A stretch of 64,000 nucleotides of DNA, taken from NCBI GenBank assembly GCA_963819385.1, contig CAWFVV010000001.1, positions 744,001-808,000 on the forward strand, written 5' to 3'. The DNA comes from JAVDCA01 sp963819385 (lineage in GTDB: Bacteria; Pseudomonadota; Alphaproteobacteria; Rhizobiales; Xanthobacteraceae). Below are positions 45,906 to 54,134 of the stretch, piece by piece; the first letter of the stretch is position 1; each line of letters begins with the position of its first letter. A program made the position numbers and the translations under genes. The notes under the pieces are model-generated. The model had not been told where the DNA came from. It worked only from the letters and a program-made list of their open reading frames with translations, and did no database searches.

Positions 45906-46729
45906 GGGATGCGGCTCGGGAAGCGCGCGTCGCGCCAGGCCAGCGCCGCCTTGAGCCCCTCGCGGCGCGCGATGTCCATGAACTGGATCTTGTCGGGCGA
46001 GCCCGCGCCCTCGATCGCGAGGTCGATCGCGAGCGCCTCTTCGAGCGCAGCAAGCATGTTGCGCGCCTCGTAGGCGCGGTTGATGGCGCGCTTGGTCTCT
46101 TTGATGAGGTTCGGGTCGACGGCCGCGAGGTGGTTGGCGATCGCAAGCGCGGTCTCGTCGAGCCGCTCGGCCGGCACCACGCGATTGACGATGCCGATCT
46201 CGCGCGCCCGTGCGGCCGGAATGCGATCCTCGCCGAGCAGGATGATCTCCTTGGCGATCTTCGGGCCGACCAGCCAGGGCAGGATCATCGCGACGATGCC
46301 GGCACCGAACTTGAGCTCGGGCTCGCCGAAGAACGCATCCTCCGATGCGACCGTCATGTCGCAGGCGAGCGCGAGCTCACAGGCGCCCGCAAGGCACGGG
46401 CCGCGCACGGCCGCGATCGTCGGGCGCGGGAAGTGCCAGAAGCGCATGATGGTGTCGAAATCCTTGCGCAGCAGCGGCTGCCACGCGTCGGTGCCGGTCG
46501 GGCGGCGCTCCACCTGCTCCTTGAGGTCGAAGCCGGACGAGAAGGCGGCGCCGGCGCCGGTGACGATGAGGGCGCGCACGTCAGTGTCACGCTCGAGCGT
46601 GTCGAGCGCGTCGCTGATCTCGCCGAGCATCGCGGCATTGAGCGCATTGGCGCGCTCGGGCCGGGCGAGCGTGAGACGCGCGACGTGGCCGAGCCGTTCG
46701 AGCCTGATGGTGGTGAAGTGCGCCGCCAT
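45902..46729 (-). CDS. Enoyl-CoA hydratase/isomerase family protein
   Basis: Crotonase-fold enzyme of 275 residues. The first oxyanion-hole block is GAGAAFSSGFDLKE and the second is AAVRGPCLAGACELALACD; one catalytic Glu position is occupied in the FGEPELKFG segment, consistent with hydratase activity. It is upstream of and translationally coupled to the acyl-CoA ligase, so activation and hydration of the same acyl chain are likely. ATG 46729 is chosen by family length. Divergent from the HMG-CoA lyase-like gene. Confidence 0.9.
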   Translation of the reverse strand: MAAHFTTIRLERLGHVARLTLARPERANALNAAMLGEISDALDTLERDTDVRALIVTGAGAAFSSGFDLKEQVERRPTGTDAWQPLLRKDFDTIMRFWHFPRPTIAAVRGPCLAGACELALACDMTVASEDAFFGEPELKFGAGIVAMILPWLVGPKIAKEIILLGEDRIPAARAREIGIVNRVVPAERLDETALAIANHLAAVDPNLIKETKRAINRAYEARNMLAALEEALAIDLAIEGAGSPDKIQFMDIARREGLKAALAWRDARFPSRIP

Positions 46730-46870
46730 GTCGTGCCGGGATGCGAGCCTTGTCCGAGGACCGTCGCGAATGATAGCGATATCGCGGATCAGTCGAAAGC
46801 CGAGTGGGCACGCGAGGACAACGTGGCGCGCCCGATCGATCAAGCCGAAGGACGTTCCAAAGGACATTGC

Positions 46871-47830
46871 ATGAGCGACATGCCCAAGACGGTCGATATC
46901 CACGAAGAGGGGCCGCGCGAAGGTTTCCAGATCGAGCCGGGACCGATCGGCAGCGCCGACAAGGTGCGGCTGATCGAGGCGCTGGCGCAGACGGGGCTGC
47001 GCGACATCCAGGTATGTTCCTTCGTCAATCCGCGGCTGGTGCCGGGCTGGGCGGACGCTGACGACGTGGTGCGCGCCGCGAAGCCCGCGCCCGGCGTCGA
47101 CTACACGGCGCTGTGGTTCAACGACAAGGGCCTGGAGCGGGCGCTCGCGTTTCGCGACAAGCTGCGGCTTTCGGGCGCGATCTCGCTGACGGCCTCCGAG
47201 GCGTTCACGCGCAAGAACCTGCACCGCAGCCACGCCGAGAACCTCGAGGCGATGCGCAAGCAGACAGCGCTGCATCTCAAGCATGGCATCGCGGTCACGC
47301 GCATCGGCGTGATGGCGGCGTTCGGCTGCAACTACCAGGGCGACATCGCGCCAGAGCAGGTGGTGCGCACGCTCGACGACGGCTTTGCGATCGCGAACGA
47401 GGCGGGCGTGACGATCACGACGCTGTCGCTCGCCGACACCATGGGCTGGGCGACGCCGCAGCGCATCGAGCGGGCGGTCGGCCTGGTTCGCAGCCGCTGG
47501 CCCGACCAGCACATCGCGCTTCACCTGCACGACACGCGCGGCCTTGCGGTCGCCAACGCGTTCGCGGCGCTGCGCATGGGCGTGAGCCGCTTCGACGCGA
47601 CCGTCGGCGGTCTCGGCGGCTGCCCGTTCGCGGCCCACAAGGGCGCGGCCGGCAACATCTGCACCGAGGAGCTGGTGCTGCTGTGCGAGGAGATGGGCAT
47701 CGACACGGGCGTCGATCTCGACGCGCTGATCGAGGTCGGCCGCATGGCGGAAGGCATCGTCGGCCATCAGCTGCCGAGCGAGCTGCTGCACGCCGGCAGC
47801 ATCGATGCGTTCCGCCGGAGGATCAACTGA
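46871..47830 (+). CDS. Hydroxymethylglutaryl-CoA lyase-like protein
   Basis: TIM-barrel aldol-cleaving enzyme of 319 residues. The substrate/metal motif DGPRDGLQ of HMG-CoA lyase appears as EGPREGFQ (about residue 13), HLHDTRG gives the metal-binding His pair, and the signature GGLGGCPFA contains the catalytic Cys. Cleaves a 3-hydroxy-3-methylacyl-CoA-type substrate (HMG-CoA, citramalyl-CoA or similar). Its stop overlaps the CoA transferase start, so substrate activation and cleavage are paired. Confidence 0.9.
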   Translation: MSDMPKTVDIHEEGPREGFQIEPGPIGSADKVRLIEALAQTGLRDIQVCSFVNPRLVPGWADADDVVRAAKPAPGVDYTALWFNDKGLERALAFRDKLRLSGAISLTASEAFTRKNLHRSHAENLEAMRKQTALHLKHGIAVTRIGVMAAFGCNYQGDIAPEQVVRTLDDGFAIANEAGVTITTLSLADTMGWATPQRIERAVGLVRSRWPDQHIALHLHDTRGLAVANAFAALRMGVSRFDATVGGLGGCPFAAHKGAAGNICTEELVLLCEEMGIDTGVDLDALIEVGRMAEGIVGHQLPSELLHAGSIDAFRRRIN

Positions 47831-49035
47831 TGTCGGTCGCGCCGCTCGCTGGCGTGCGGGTGCTCGAATTCAGCCACGCCATCATGGGGCCGAGCGCCGG
47901 GCTGATGTTCGCCGACATGGGCGCCGACGTCGTGAAGGTCGAGCCGGCGCCGCACGGCGACCCGACCCGCCGGCTGCCGGGCTTCGGCGCCGGCTTCTTT
48001 CCGGGCTTCAACCGCAACAAGCGCAGCATCGCGATCGACCTCAAGCGGCCGGAGGGACAGGCGGCGGTGCATCGCCTCGCGGCGCGCGCCGACATCCTGC
48101 TCGAGAACTATGGCCCCGGCACCATGGAGCGTCTTAACTGCGGTTACGAGCAGCTGCGCGCCGTGAATCCGCGGCTGCTTTACCTCGCGCTGAAAGGTTT
48201 TTTGGCAGGACCCTACGAGCATCGCCCGGCGCTCGACGAAGTGGTCCAGTTCCAGGCCGGGCTCGCCTTCATGACCGGGCCACCCGGCCAGCCGCTGCGC
48301 GCCGGCGCCTCGATCGTCGACATCCTGGGCGCGAGCTTCGGCGTCTCGGCGGCGCTCGCGGCCTTGCGCGAGCGAGATCGCACAGGCGAGGGGCAGCGCA
48401 TCAGCAGCGCGCTGTTCGAGAGCACCGCGTTCCTGATGCTCAGCCACATGGCGGGATCGGTCGCGACCGGGCAGGCGCCGCGGCCGATGCCGGCGCGCCA
48501 GGGCGCGTGGGCGATCTACGACGTGTTCGACACCGCCGACGGCGATCAGCTTTTCATCGGCGTCACCAGCGACCAGCAGTGGACGCGGTTCACGGAGGCG
48601 TTCGCGCTCGCGGCGCTCGCCACCGACCCGCGGCTTGCGACGAACGAGTCGCGCACCCACGAGCGGTCCTGGTTGATTCCGGCCCTGCGCGAGACCATCG
48701 GCAAATTCCCGAAGGCCGAGACGCAGCGGCGCTGCGAGGCGGCGGCGGTCTCGTGGGCGCCGGTCGGCAAGCCGACCGATCTTTTCTCCGATCCGCATTT
48801 GCTGGCGCATGGCGGGCTGCTCGACGTCGCGATCGCGACGCTCGCGGGCGGCGTCGCGACGGCCGGGCTGCCGGCATTGCCGGTCGAGTTCGGCGCCGCG
48901 CGCGAGCGGCCGGGGCTCACGCGTCAGCCGCCGCGCGTCGGCGAGCACAATGCCGAGGTGCTGGCCGAAGCGGGCTTCACACCGGCCGAGATCGCGCGGC
49001 TCGCCGAGATGCGCACGATCGCGGCGGCGGCGTGA
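47830..49035 (+). CDS. CoA transferase, family III (CaiB/BaiF)
   Basis: A 401-residue family III CoA transferase, which moves CoA between carboxylic acids. It begins with the classic PLAGVRVLEFSHAIMGPSAG and GADVVKVEPAPHGD, and the catalytic Asp is expected in GASIVDILGASFG (about residue 163). The ATG shares a base with the upstream stop (TGATG). With the HMG-CoA lyase-like enzyme it forms a plausible two-step route: dicarboxylate to CoA ester, then cleavage. Confidence 0.92.
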   Translation: MSVAPLAGVRVLEFSHAIMGPSAGLMFADMGADVVKVEPAPHGDPTRRLPGFGAGFFPGFNRNKRSIAIDLKRPEGQAAVHRLAARADILLENYGPGTMERLNCGYEQLRAVNPRLLYLALKGFLAGPYEHRPALDEVVQFQAGLAFMTGPPGQPLRAGASIVDILGASFGVSAALAALRERDRTGEGQRISSALFESTAFLMLSHMAGSVATGQAPRPMPARQGAWAIYDVFDTADGDQLFIGVTSDQQWTRFTEAFALAALATDPRLATNESRTHERSWLIPALRETIGKFPKAETQRRCEAAAVSWAPVGKPTDLFSDPHLLAHGGLLDVAIATLAGGVATAGLPALPVEFGAARERPGLTRQPPRVGEHNAEVLAEAGFTPAEIARLAEMRTIAAAA

Positions 49036-49151
49036 AGGGCCGCGTCATCGGCGTCATCACTCTACGGTTGCGACAAGCCGGCGGACGGGCTTAACTGCCT
49101 GCGGCCGCGGCATGCATTCACAACGACACGCGGCGCTGGGAGGACACCATC

Positions 49152-49646
49152 ATGCGTGCGCAGTTTCTTGCATTCACGTTTCTTGCCGCGATCACGGCAT
49201 CAGCGGCCTCGGCCCAGACGGCCATGACGCAGTACATGAGCGACAAGCAGATCATGGCGCTGATCGACAAGGCGAAGGCCGAGCGCAAGGGCGATGCGCC
49301 CATGGTTGCCGAGCCGGTCCTGCAACTCGCGCCCTACAAGGCGCAGATCGAATACCGCGCCGCCAAGGCGCCGGCGGCCGTGCACGAGAAGGATGGCGAG
49401 CTGTTCGTCGTGATCCAGGGCACGGGCGACATCATCACGGGCGGCAAGCTGGTCAACGAGAAGCGGATGAACGCCGCGAACCTATCGGGTTCGGACATCG
49501 CGGACGGGCAGACGCATCATGTGGTGAAGGGCGACGTGCTGATCGTGCCGAACAACACGCCGCACCAGGTCATCCCGACCGGCGGAGCGCCGATCGTGGT
49601 CATGACCATGCATGTGCCGTTCCCGGCGCCGGCGAACTGGCCGTAA
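49152..49646 (+). CDS. Secreted cupin domain protein
   Basis: A 164-residue protein with a signal peptide (ending TASAASAQ). The mature part is a small cupin: VHEKDGELFVVIQGTGDII as motif 1 (one His and Glu) and HHVVKGDVLIVPNNTPHQVI as motif 2. The first His pair is reduced compared with enzymes of the family, so it may bind rather than convert a ligand. An AGGAC stretch lies before the ATG. Function unknown. Confidence 0.8.
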   Translation: MRAQFLAFTFLAAITASAASAQTAMTQYMSDKQIMALIDKAKAERKGDAPMVAEPVLQLAPYKAQIEYRAAKAPAAVHEKDGELFVVIQGTGDIITGGKLVNEKRMNAANLSGSDIADGQTHHVVKGDVLIVPNNTPHQVIPTGGAPIVVMTMHVPFPAPANWP

Positions 49647-49685
49647 GGTTTTTGCACTTGGTCAGGCGAGCAAGGTGCTAGCGCT

Positions 49686-49804
49686 CCCTCTCCCCCTTCA
49701 GGGGGAGAGGGTCGGGGTGAGGGGGTCTCTCCGCGAAGTCGCGACGTCGGCGTTTGTTGAGGCGCCCCCTCATCCCGACCTTCTCCCCCTGAAGGGGGAG
49801 AAGG
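49686..49804. repeat. Inverted repeat pair, CTCTCCCCCTTCAGGGGGAGAGGGTCGGG family
   Basis: The unit at 49686-49725 (itself an inner palindrome around CCCCCTTCAGGGGG) recurs inverted at 49765-49804 (around CCCCCTGAAGGGGG). Together they form a large hairpin between the cupin and RidA genes. This sequence type is widespread in proteobacterial intergenic regions. Confidence 0.8.
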
Positions 49805-49844
49805 AGCGCGGGCGCTGTGCTTTCCTCACATTGGTGTGAATGGC

Positions 49845-50261
49845 ATGGCCGAGCGTGACGCTGCATCGATCCGGCAGATCAATCCGCCCGAGCTCGGCGA
49901 GCCGCCCGGCTATTCGCAGATCGTCGAGGTGCGGCCGGGCCGCCTGTTCTTCATCGCCGGCCAGACCGCGCTCGATGCGGCCGGCAACGTGGTCGGGCGC
50001 GGCGATTTCGCGGCGCAGGCGGCGCAGGTCTTCCATAATCTGAATGTCGCGCTCACGGCGGTCGGCGCCACGGCCGCCAACCTCGTGAAGCTGACCGTCT
50101 TCCTGCGCGATATGAACAACCTCGCGGCCTACCGCGAGGTGCGCAATCGCTTCTTCGCGACCGTGACCCCGGCAGCGGCGCCCGCCGTCACGCTCGTCGA
50201 GGTGGCGCGGCTCTATGGGCCGGAATTCCTGATCGAGATCGAGGCGGTCGCGGCGGTCTGA
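49845..50261 (+). CDS. RidA family protein
   Basis: A 138-residue YjgF/YER057c/UK114-type protein. The beta-strand signature GRLFFIAGQTALDAAGNVVGRGDFAAQAAQVFHNL is typical, but the C-terminal segment reads PAAAPAVTLVEVARLYGPEFLIEIEAVA, and the Arg that stabilises the substrate carboxylate in true RidA (RxCV context) is not obvious. It may be a divergent enamine deaminase or a catabolic Rid subgroup. ATG 49845 is used rather than the GTG at 49836. Confidence 0.85.
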   Translation: MAERDAASIRQINPPELGEPPGYSQIVEVRPGRLFFIAGQTALDAAGNVVGRGDFAAQAAQVFHNLNVALTAVGATAANLVKLTVFLRDMNNLAAYREVRNRFFATVTPAAAPAVTLVEVARLYGPEFLIEIEAVAAV

Positions 50262-50336
50262 CAGCGACAGCCCGGCATTCTGCCATCCCGCGAACTGGCC
50301 GCAACGCGAGCGGGACGATGACGATTCGACGAAAAG

Positions 50337-51083
50337 TCAACTCGCCTTGGGCTGCCGCAAAGCGCTCATCGGGACTTCGAGCTCGTAGACGAGGCCTGCG
50401 GGATCGTATTGCAAGCGAGCCTCCCCATGAAGCTGTGCGGCGAGCTGGCTGATGAGGCGCGAACCGAAGCCCAGTCGTTCCGGCGCCTGGATCGAGGGGC
50501 CGCCCTTCTCGGTCCAGGTCAGCCGCAGCATCGTATCGTCGACGCGCGACGCGATCTCGACGTGCCCCGTGTCATTGGACAAGGCGCCATATTTCGACGC
50601 GTTGGTGCACAGCTCGTTGAGAGACATGGTCAGGGGCAGAACCGCGCCCGATCCGACGTCAACCGACATGTCCTGGACGATAAACCGCCGGCCGCCACGG
50701 CCCTCGAATGGCTCGATCGCGGAGTGAATGACGTCGGTCAGCTTGGCGCGCGCCCATTGCGCTTGAAGCAGCACGTCATGCGCCCTTCCCAGGGCGACCA
50801 GTCGGCTTTCGACCGCCACACGGCCTTCCTCCAGCGTATTGGCGGACCGCAGGCTTCGCGACGTGATGGCGATGACGGTCGCCAGCGTATTCTTCACACG
50901 ATGATGCAATTCTTCCAGCAGAAGCTGCTGAACCCGCTTGGCGGCTTCGTTCTCGGTGGCATCGATGCCGGCCTTCGCGAGAAGATGTGCCGCATCGACT
51001 CCCGCTTGCGTCAGCAAGGCGCGTAGATCGGCATTTTCCACTTCCAGCGTGGACTCTTTGGGGCTTTTGGGATCGTCCGCCAT
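50337..51083 (-). CDS. HWE-family sensor histidine kinase, no sensor domain
   Basis: A 248-residue kinase core. After a short coiled-coil-like N-terminus (LEVENADLRALLTQ), the phosphoacceptor block LHHRVKNTLATVIAI and the ATPase N box ELCTNASKYGAL are followed by the WTEKGG element that defines the HWE/HisKA_2 group. A GxG-type loop appears as GFGSRLI. There is no transmembrane segment, PAS or GAF domain, and no response-regulator gene nearby, so signal and partner are unknown. Many HWE kinases serve the general stress response of alphaproteobacteria. Confidence 0.88.
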   Translation of the reverse strand: MADDPKSPKESTLEVENADLRALLTQAGVDAAHLLAKAGIDATENEAAKRVQQLLLEELHHRVKNTLATVIAITSRSLRSANTLEEGRVAVESRLVALGRAHDVLLQAQWARAKLTDVIHSAIEPFEGRGGRRFIVQDMSVDVGSGAVLPLTMSLNELCTNASKYGALSNDTGHVEIASRVDDTMLRLTWTEKGGPSIQAPERLGFGSRLISQLAAQLHGEARLQYDPAGLVYELEVPMSALRQPKAS

Positions 51084-51150
51084 GGCAGGCGGCAGGATAG
51101 CAGAAAATCAAAATACGGGTCGGCGAGGCGAACCGGCCGGCCTTCGCGAC

Positions 51151-51417
51151 CTACCGATTGGCGATGATCCGGACGGTGCGCATCTCGCCTGCCGGCTGCC
51201 TTGCGTCGAATTGGCAGCTCTGCTCGTAGTTGGGCCATTCGAGCAAGGAGCACGCCCCGCCCTTGAGGAGGGCCGTCCGGGCCCCAGCGATGGATTGCGG
51301 CTCCGACTTCAATTCCGTCATGCCAAGGGCGGCAGGCGCAAAGACCGCCAGACAGCCGACGATGGCGAAGGAGGCCAGGATCGCGGAGCCGATGATCGTG
51401 TGGCGTGATTTGGACAT
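51151..51417 (-). CDS. Small exported protein, function unknown
   Basis: An 88-residue protein with one N-terminal hydrophobic segment (IIGSAILASFAIVGCLAVFA) that may be a signal peptide or anchor. The rest (SLLEWPNYEQSCQFDARQ) has two Cys and no known domain. ATG 51417 follows an AGGGGA ribosome site. Divergent across an AT-rich region from the L,D-transpeptidase gene. Confidence 0.65.
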   Translation of the reverse strand: MSKSRHTIIGSAILASFAIVGCLAVFAPAALGMTELKSEPQSIAGARTALLKGGACSLLEWPNYEQSCQFDARQPAGEMRTVRIIANR

Positions 51418-51676
51418 TGGAAATCCCCTCGGGCCTGATCTGGCCGCGGATGACAACATGCATTTCGGCCGCAAGTTCCAATATCCTTGATATTATCGAA
51501 GATATTTAATTGGCTAGGTCTCATGAGTACTTTGCAATAGCTCAACGTGTTCAACGTGTTCTGAAATACGGAAGATGATCGAAGAAAAAACCAAGAAATA
51601 ATGCTCCTCAATTCTGAAATATAGGAACTTTTTCCGATCTGAGGACTTGTCCCCTCACCCAAAAGGGGAATACGCC

Positions 51677-52384
51677 ATGACCGTCCGAAAATCCGCACTG
51701 ATGTGCGCCAGCATCCTCACGGCCGCGAGCACGATGTTCTGGATCGGCTCCGCGATCGGGGCCCCGCGCCCGCCGGCATACCTCCAAACCTCCGCGGTCG
51801 TCTCCGCACCGACGATGCCGGAGCCCGGGGTGGCCGACAGCAGTCTCAAGCTCGCGCCCAATCTGCAGCGCCAAGTGGTCGGCTACCCGACGAGCGCCGC
51901 AGCCGGCACCATCATTATCGATACCGCGAACACCTATCTCTACTTCGTGCTCGGCGACGGCAGGGCGGTCCGCTACGGCATCGGCGTCGGACGCGATGGC
52001 TTCAGGTGGTCCGGATCCCAATCGGTCACCCGGATGGCCGAGTGGCCGGATTGGACACCGCCGAACGAGATGATCGCGCGCCAGCCTTACTTGCCGCGCT
52101 GGATGGCTGGCGGCAGAGGCAACCCGCTCGGGGCCCGCGCCATCTATCTCGGCAGCACGGAGTATCGGATTCACGGCACCAATGCGCCGCAGACGATCGG
52201 CACCCGGGTTTCGAGCGGCTGCATCCGCCTCATCAACGCCGACGTGATCGATCTCTATGGCCGGGTGACGGTCGGTACCAAGGTCATCGTGCTGACCAAT
52301 CACGGCCAGATGGCAAGGAGTGTCGCGCCGGTGCGCGTTGCCGCGCCTCGAACCGCCGATCTGCGCGCGACGGGCGTCTACTGA
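51677..52384 (+). CDS. L,D-transpeptidase (YkuD domain), exported
   Basis: Cell-wall or outer-membrane-linking enzyme of 235 residues. A signal peptide (about residues 1-29) precedes the YkuD domain (IIIDTANTYLYFVLGDGRAVRYGIGVGRDGF). The active site is complete: EYRIHGTNAP with the conserved His and RVSSGCIRL with the catalytic Cys. It forms 3-3 cross-links or attaches proteins to peptidoglycan. The region before the gene is AT-rich; an AAAAGGGGAA stretch provides the ribosome site. Confidence 0.93.
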   Translation: MTVRKSALMCASILTAASTMFWIGSAIGAPRPPAYLQTSAVVSAPTMPEPGVADSSLKLAPNLQRQVVGYPTSAAAGTIIIDTANTYLYFVLGDGRAVRYGIGVGRDGFRWSGSQSVTRMAEWPDWTPPNEMIARQPYLPRWMAGGRGNPLGARAIYLGSTEYRIHGTNAPQTIGTRVSSGCIRLINADVIDLYGRVTVGTKVIVLTNHGQMARSVAPVRVAAPRTADLRATGVY

Positions 52385-52636
52385 GTTGACCGGGTGCGCG
52401 CATGTGCGTCTGCGTCGACGCCTGGCACCTGAGTTGCCGGCTTGGCACGCACGAAACATAGCGGGACTCGCGTGACGTATCTGCCAATCCGCGCGGAGGG
52501 CAAGTGACGGTGAGCCAATGACGCCGGGTTCTGGCCCATTGCGGAACCGTGGCCGCAGGGTAGGTTAAGAACGAACCCGAGGCGGTCTGGCCGCATTCGG
52601 CAATACGTCAGCCCAACGGGGCGAAGGGGAGGTGTC

Positions 52637-53281
52637 ATGCGGCTCGCGACAGGCATTTGTTGTTCGCTTTTGGCTTTTGCGAGCGTCAGCCTCGCGCCGA
52701 CTTACGCCAACGACATCACGCAGGAATGGGCGAGCGTGAAGCCGCCGCCGGTGCCGGAGCTTAAATCCGCGACGATCGAGCCGAAGATCACGGCGCTGCT
52801 CGTGCTCGACTTCATGAAAGGCAATTGCGGCACGCGTCCGCGTTGCGCCGCGACCGTGCCGATCGCCAACAAGCTGATCGCGGCCGCCCGCGCCCACAAC
52901 ATGCTGTTGTTCTACACGCTGGTCGGCGAGAACCCGAAGCCGGACGGCATGGTCGACGGCATCGAGAAGCCGCACGACGGCGAGTGGGTGCCGCGCGGCG
53001 GCGCCGACAAGTTCATCGGCTCCGATCTCGAGGCGCGGCTCAAAGCCCACGGCATCAAGACCGTGCTGGTGATCGGGACGTCGGCGCAGGGCGCGGTCGT
53101 CGGCACCAGCAACGGCGCGACCCAGCGCGGCTACAAGGCGGTGGTGCCGGTCGACGGCATGTCGGCGGAGGATCCCTACAACGAGCAATACGCGGCCTGG
53201 CATCTCTACAAAGGAGGTCCGGCGCCGCTCACCAAGAACGTGATCCTCACGCGCAGCGACATGATCACGTTCGGGAATTGA
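52637..53281 (+). CDS. Exported isochorismatase-fold protein lacking the catalytic Cys
   Basis: A 214-residue cysteine hydrolase-fold protein with a signal peptide (ending LAPTYAND). The catalytic Asp is in LLVLDFMKG, but where active members have a Cys after the cis-peptide (TGxxTxxCVxxT), this one reads IGTSAQGAVVGTSNGATQRGY, with Ala at the Cys position; the Lys position is also doubtful (WVPRGGADKF). The fold is otherwise complete. It may be a binding or regulatory relative, or use different chemistry. GGGGAGG before the ATG is a strong ribosome site. Confidence 0.85.
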   Translation: MRLATGICCSLLAFASVSLAPTYANDITQEWASVKPPPVPELKSATIEPKITALLVLDFMKGNCGTRPRCAATVPIANKLIAAARAHNMLLFYTLVGENPKPDGMVDGIEKPHDGEWVPRGGADKFIGSDLEARLKAHGIKTVLVIGTSAQGAVVGTSNGATQRGYKAVVPVDGMSAEDPYNEQYAAWHLYKGGPAPLTKNVILTRSDMITFGN

Positions 53282-53285
53282 GCCT

Positions 53286-53405
53286 GTAGGGTGGGCAAAG
53301 GCGCGAAGCGCCGTGCCCACCGTTGAGGCGCCGCGCGTGGGCACGGCGCGCATCAACTTATGAGTCCTAGCCGCGGCGCATCGCGCGCGCCGTTGCCCAC
53401 CCTAC
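53286..53405. repeat. Palindromic intergenic repeat, GTAGGGTGGGCAAAG family (second copy)
   Basis: Arms GTAGGGTGGGCAAAG (53286-53300) and GTTGCCCACCCTAC (53392-53405) enclose further internal inverted GCGCCGTGCCCAC/GTGGGCACGGCGC units. Located between convergent genes, as is the copy at 758-836. Confidence 0.8.
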
Positions 53406-53993
53406 CTACGGATTCGACCGCGCTGACGCCGCGCGCAGCTCGCGCCGCGCCGCGTCGAGGATCTCATCCGACAGGGCGGCATCGCCGACTGCGCGCGACA
53501 GGACGATCGCGCCGACCAGCTCGGACATGGTGGCGAGCGCCTTGCGCCGGCGCGCCGCCTTGGTGCGGCCCGCGACGGCGTCGGTCAGGATGTCGACTAG
53601 CGGCCCAAGGCCCTCCGCGAAGGCGGTGCGCACGGGCTTGCCGCGGCGGGCGGCGTCGCTGCCGAGCGCCGCGAAGGCGCAGCCGTGGGCCGGATCGTCG
53701 CGGTGGCGGGACGAGACGTAGTGGGTCAGCAGCGCCGCCAGCGCGTCGCCGCCGGATTGCGCCACCAGCTTGCGCCAGGCCTGCGCCGAGCGCTGCATCG
53801 AGCGGCGGCTTGCCTGCGCGATCAGGTCGTCCTTGGAGGCGAAATGGCCGTAGAACCCGCCATGGGTCAGGTCCGCCGCCTGCATGATGTCGGCGAGGCC
53901 GATGCCGGCGAAGCCTCTGCGGCGGAAGAGCTCGCCCGCGGCCTCGATGATGCGCTCGCGGTTGGCGGCGGCCTGCTCGCGGCTCACTCTCAT
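53406..53993 (-). CDS. TetR/AcrR family transcriptional regulator
   Basis: DNA-binding repressor of 195 residues. The N-terminal helix-turn-helix is ERIIEAAGELFRRRGFAGIGLADIMQAADLTHGGFYGHFASKDDLI, strongly conserved (given by its parts AAGELFRRRGF and THGGFYGHFASK). The C-terminal ligand domain with HGCAFAALGSDAARRG is of the type found in QacR-like regulators. Start ATG 53993 has a GAGGTG ribosome site; a longer frame begins at 54041. Divergent from the MFS gene, which it probably controls through the site at 54047-54060. Confidence 0.9.
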   Translation of the reverse strand: MRVSREQAAANRERIIEAAGELFRRRGFAGIGLADIMQAADLTHGGFYGHFASKDDLIAQASRRSMQRSAQAWRKLVAQSGGDALAALLTHYVSSRHRDDPAHGCAFAALGSDAARRGKPVRTAFAEGLGPLVDILTDAVAGRTKAARRRKALATMSELVGAIVLSRAVGDAALSDEILDAARRELRAASARSNP

Positions 53994-54046
53994 GACACGC
54001 ACCTCAGCCATGCGGCCCGACAGGGGGCGGTTGGTTGACATCTTAT

Positions 54047-54060
54047 ATGATGATCGTCAT
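54047..54060. promoter_or_regulatory. Candidate TetR operator
   Basis: ATGATGATCGTCAT is a 14-base near-palindrome (two mismatches) in the AT-rich gap between the divergent tetR-type and MFS genes. Position and symmetry fit an operator read by the adjacent repressor; the exact boundaries are not shown by sequence alone. Confidence 0.5.
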
Positions 54061-54134
54061 GAATAAGCAAGTTTTGATGTCGGGCGTCATCTAACGGCGC
54101 CGCTTCAGCGTTAGCACCAAGGACCCGCGCCGCA

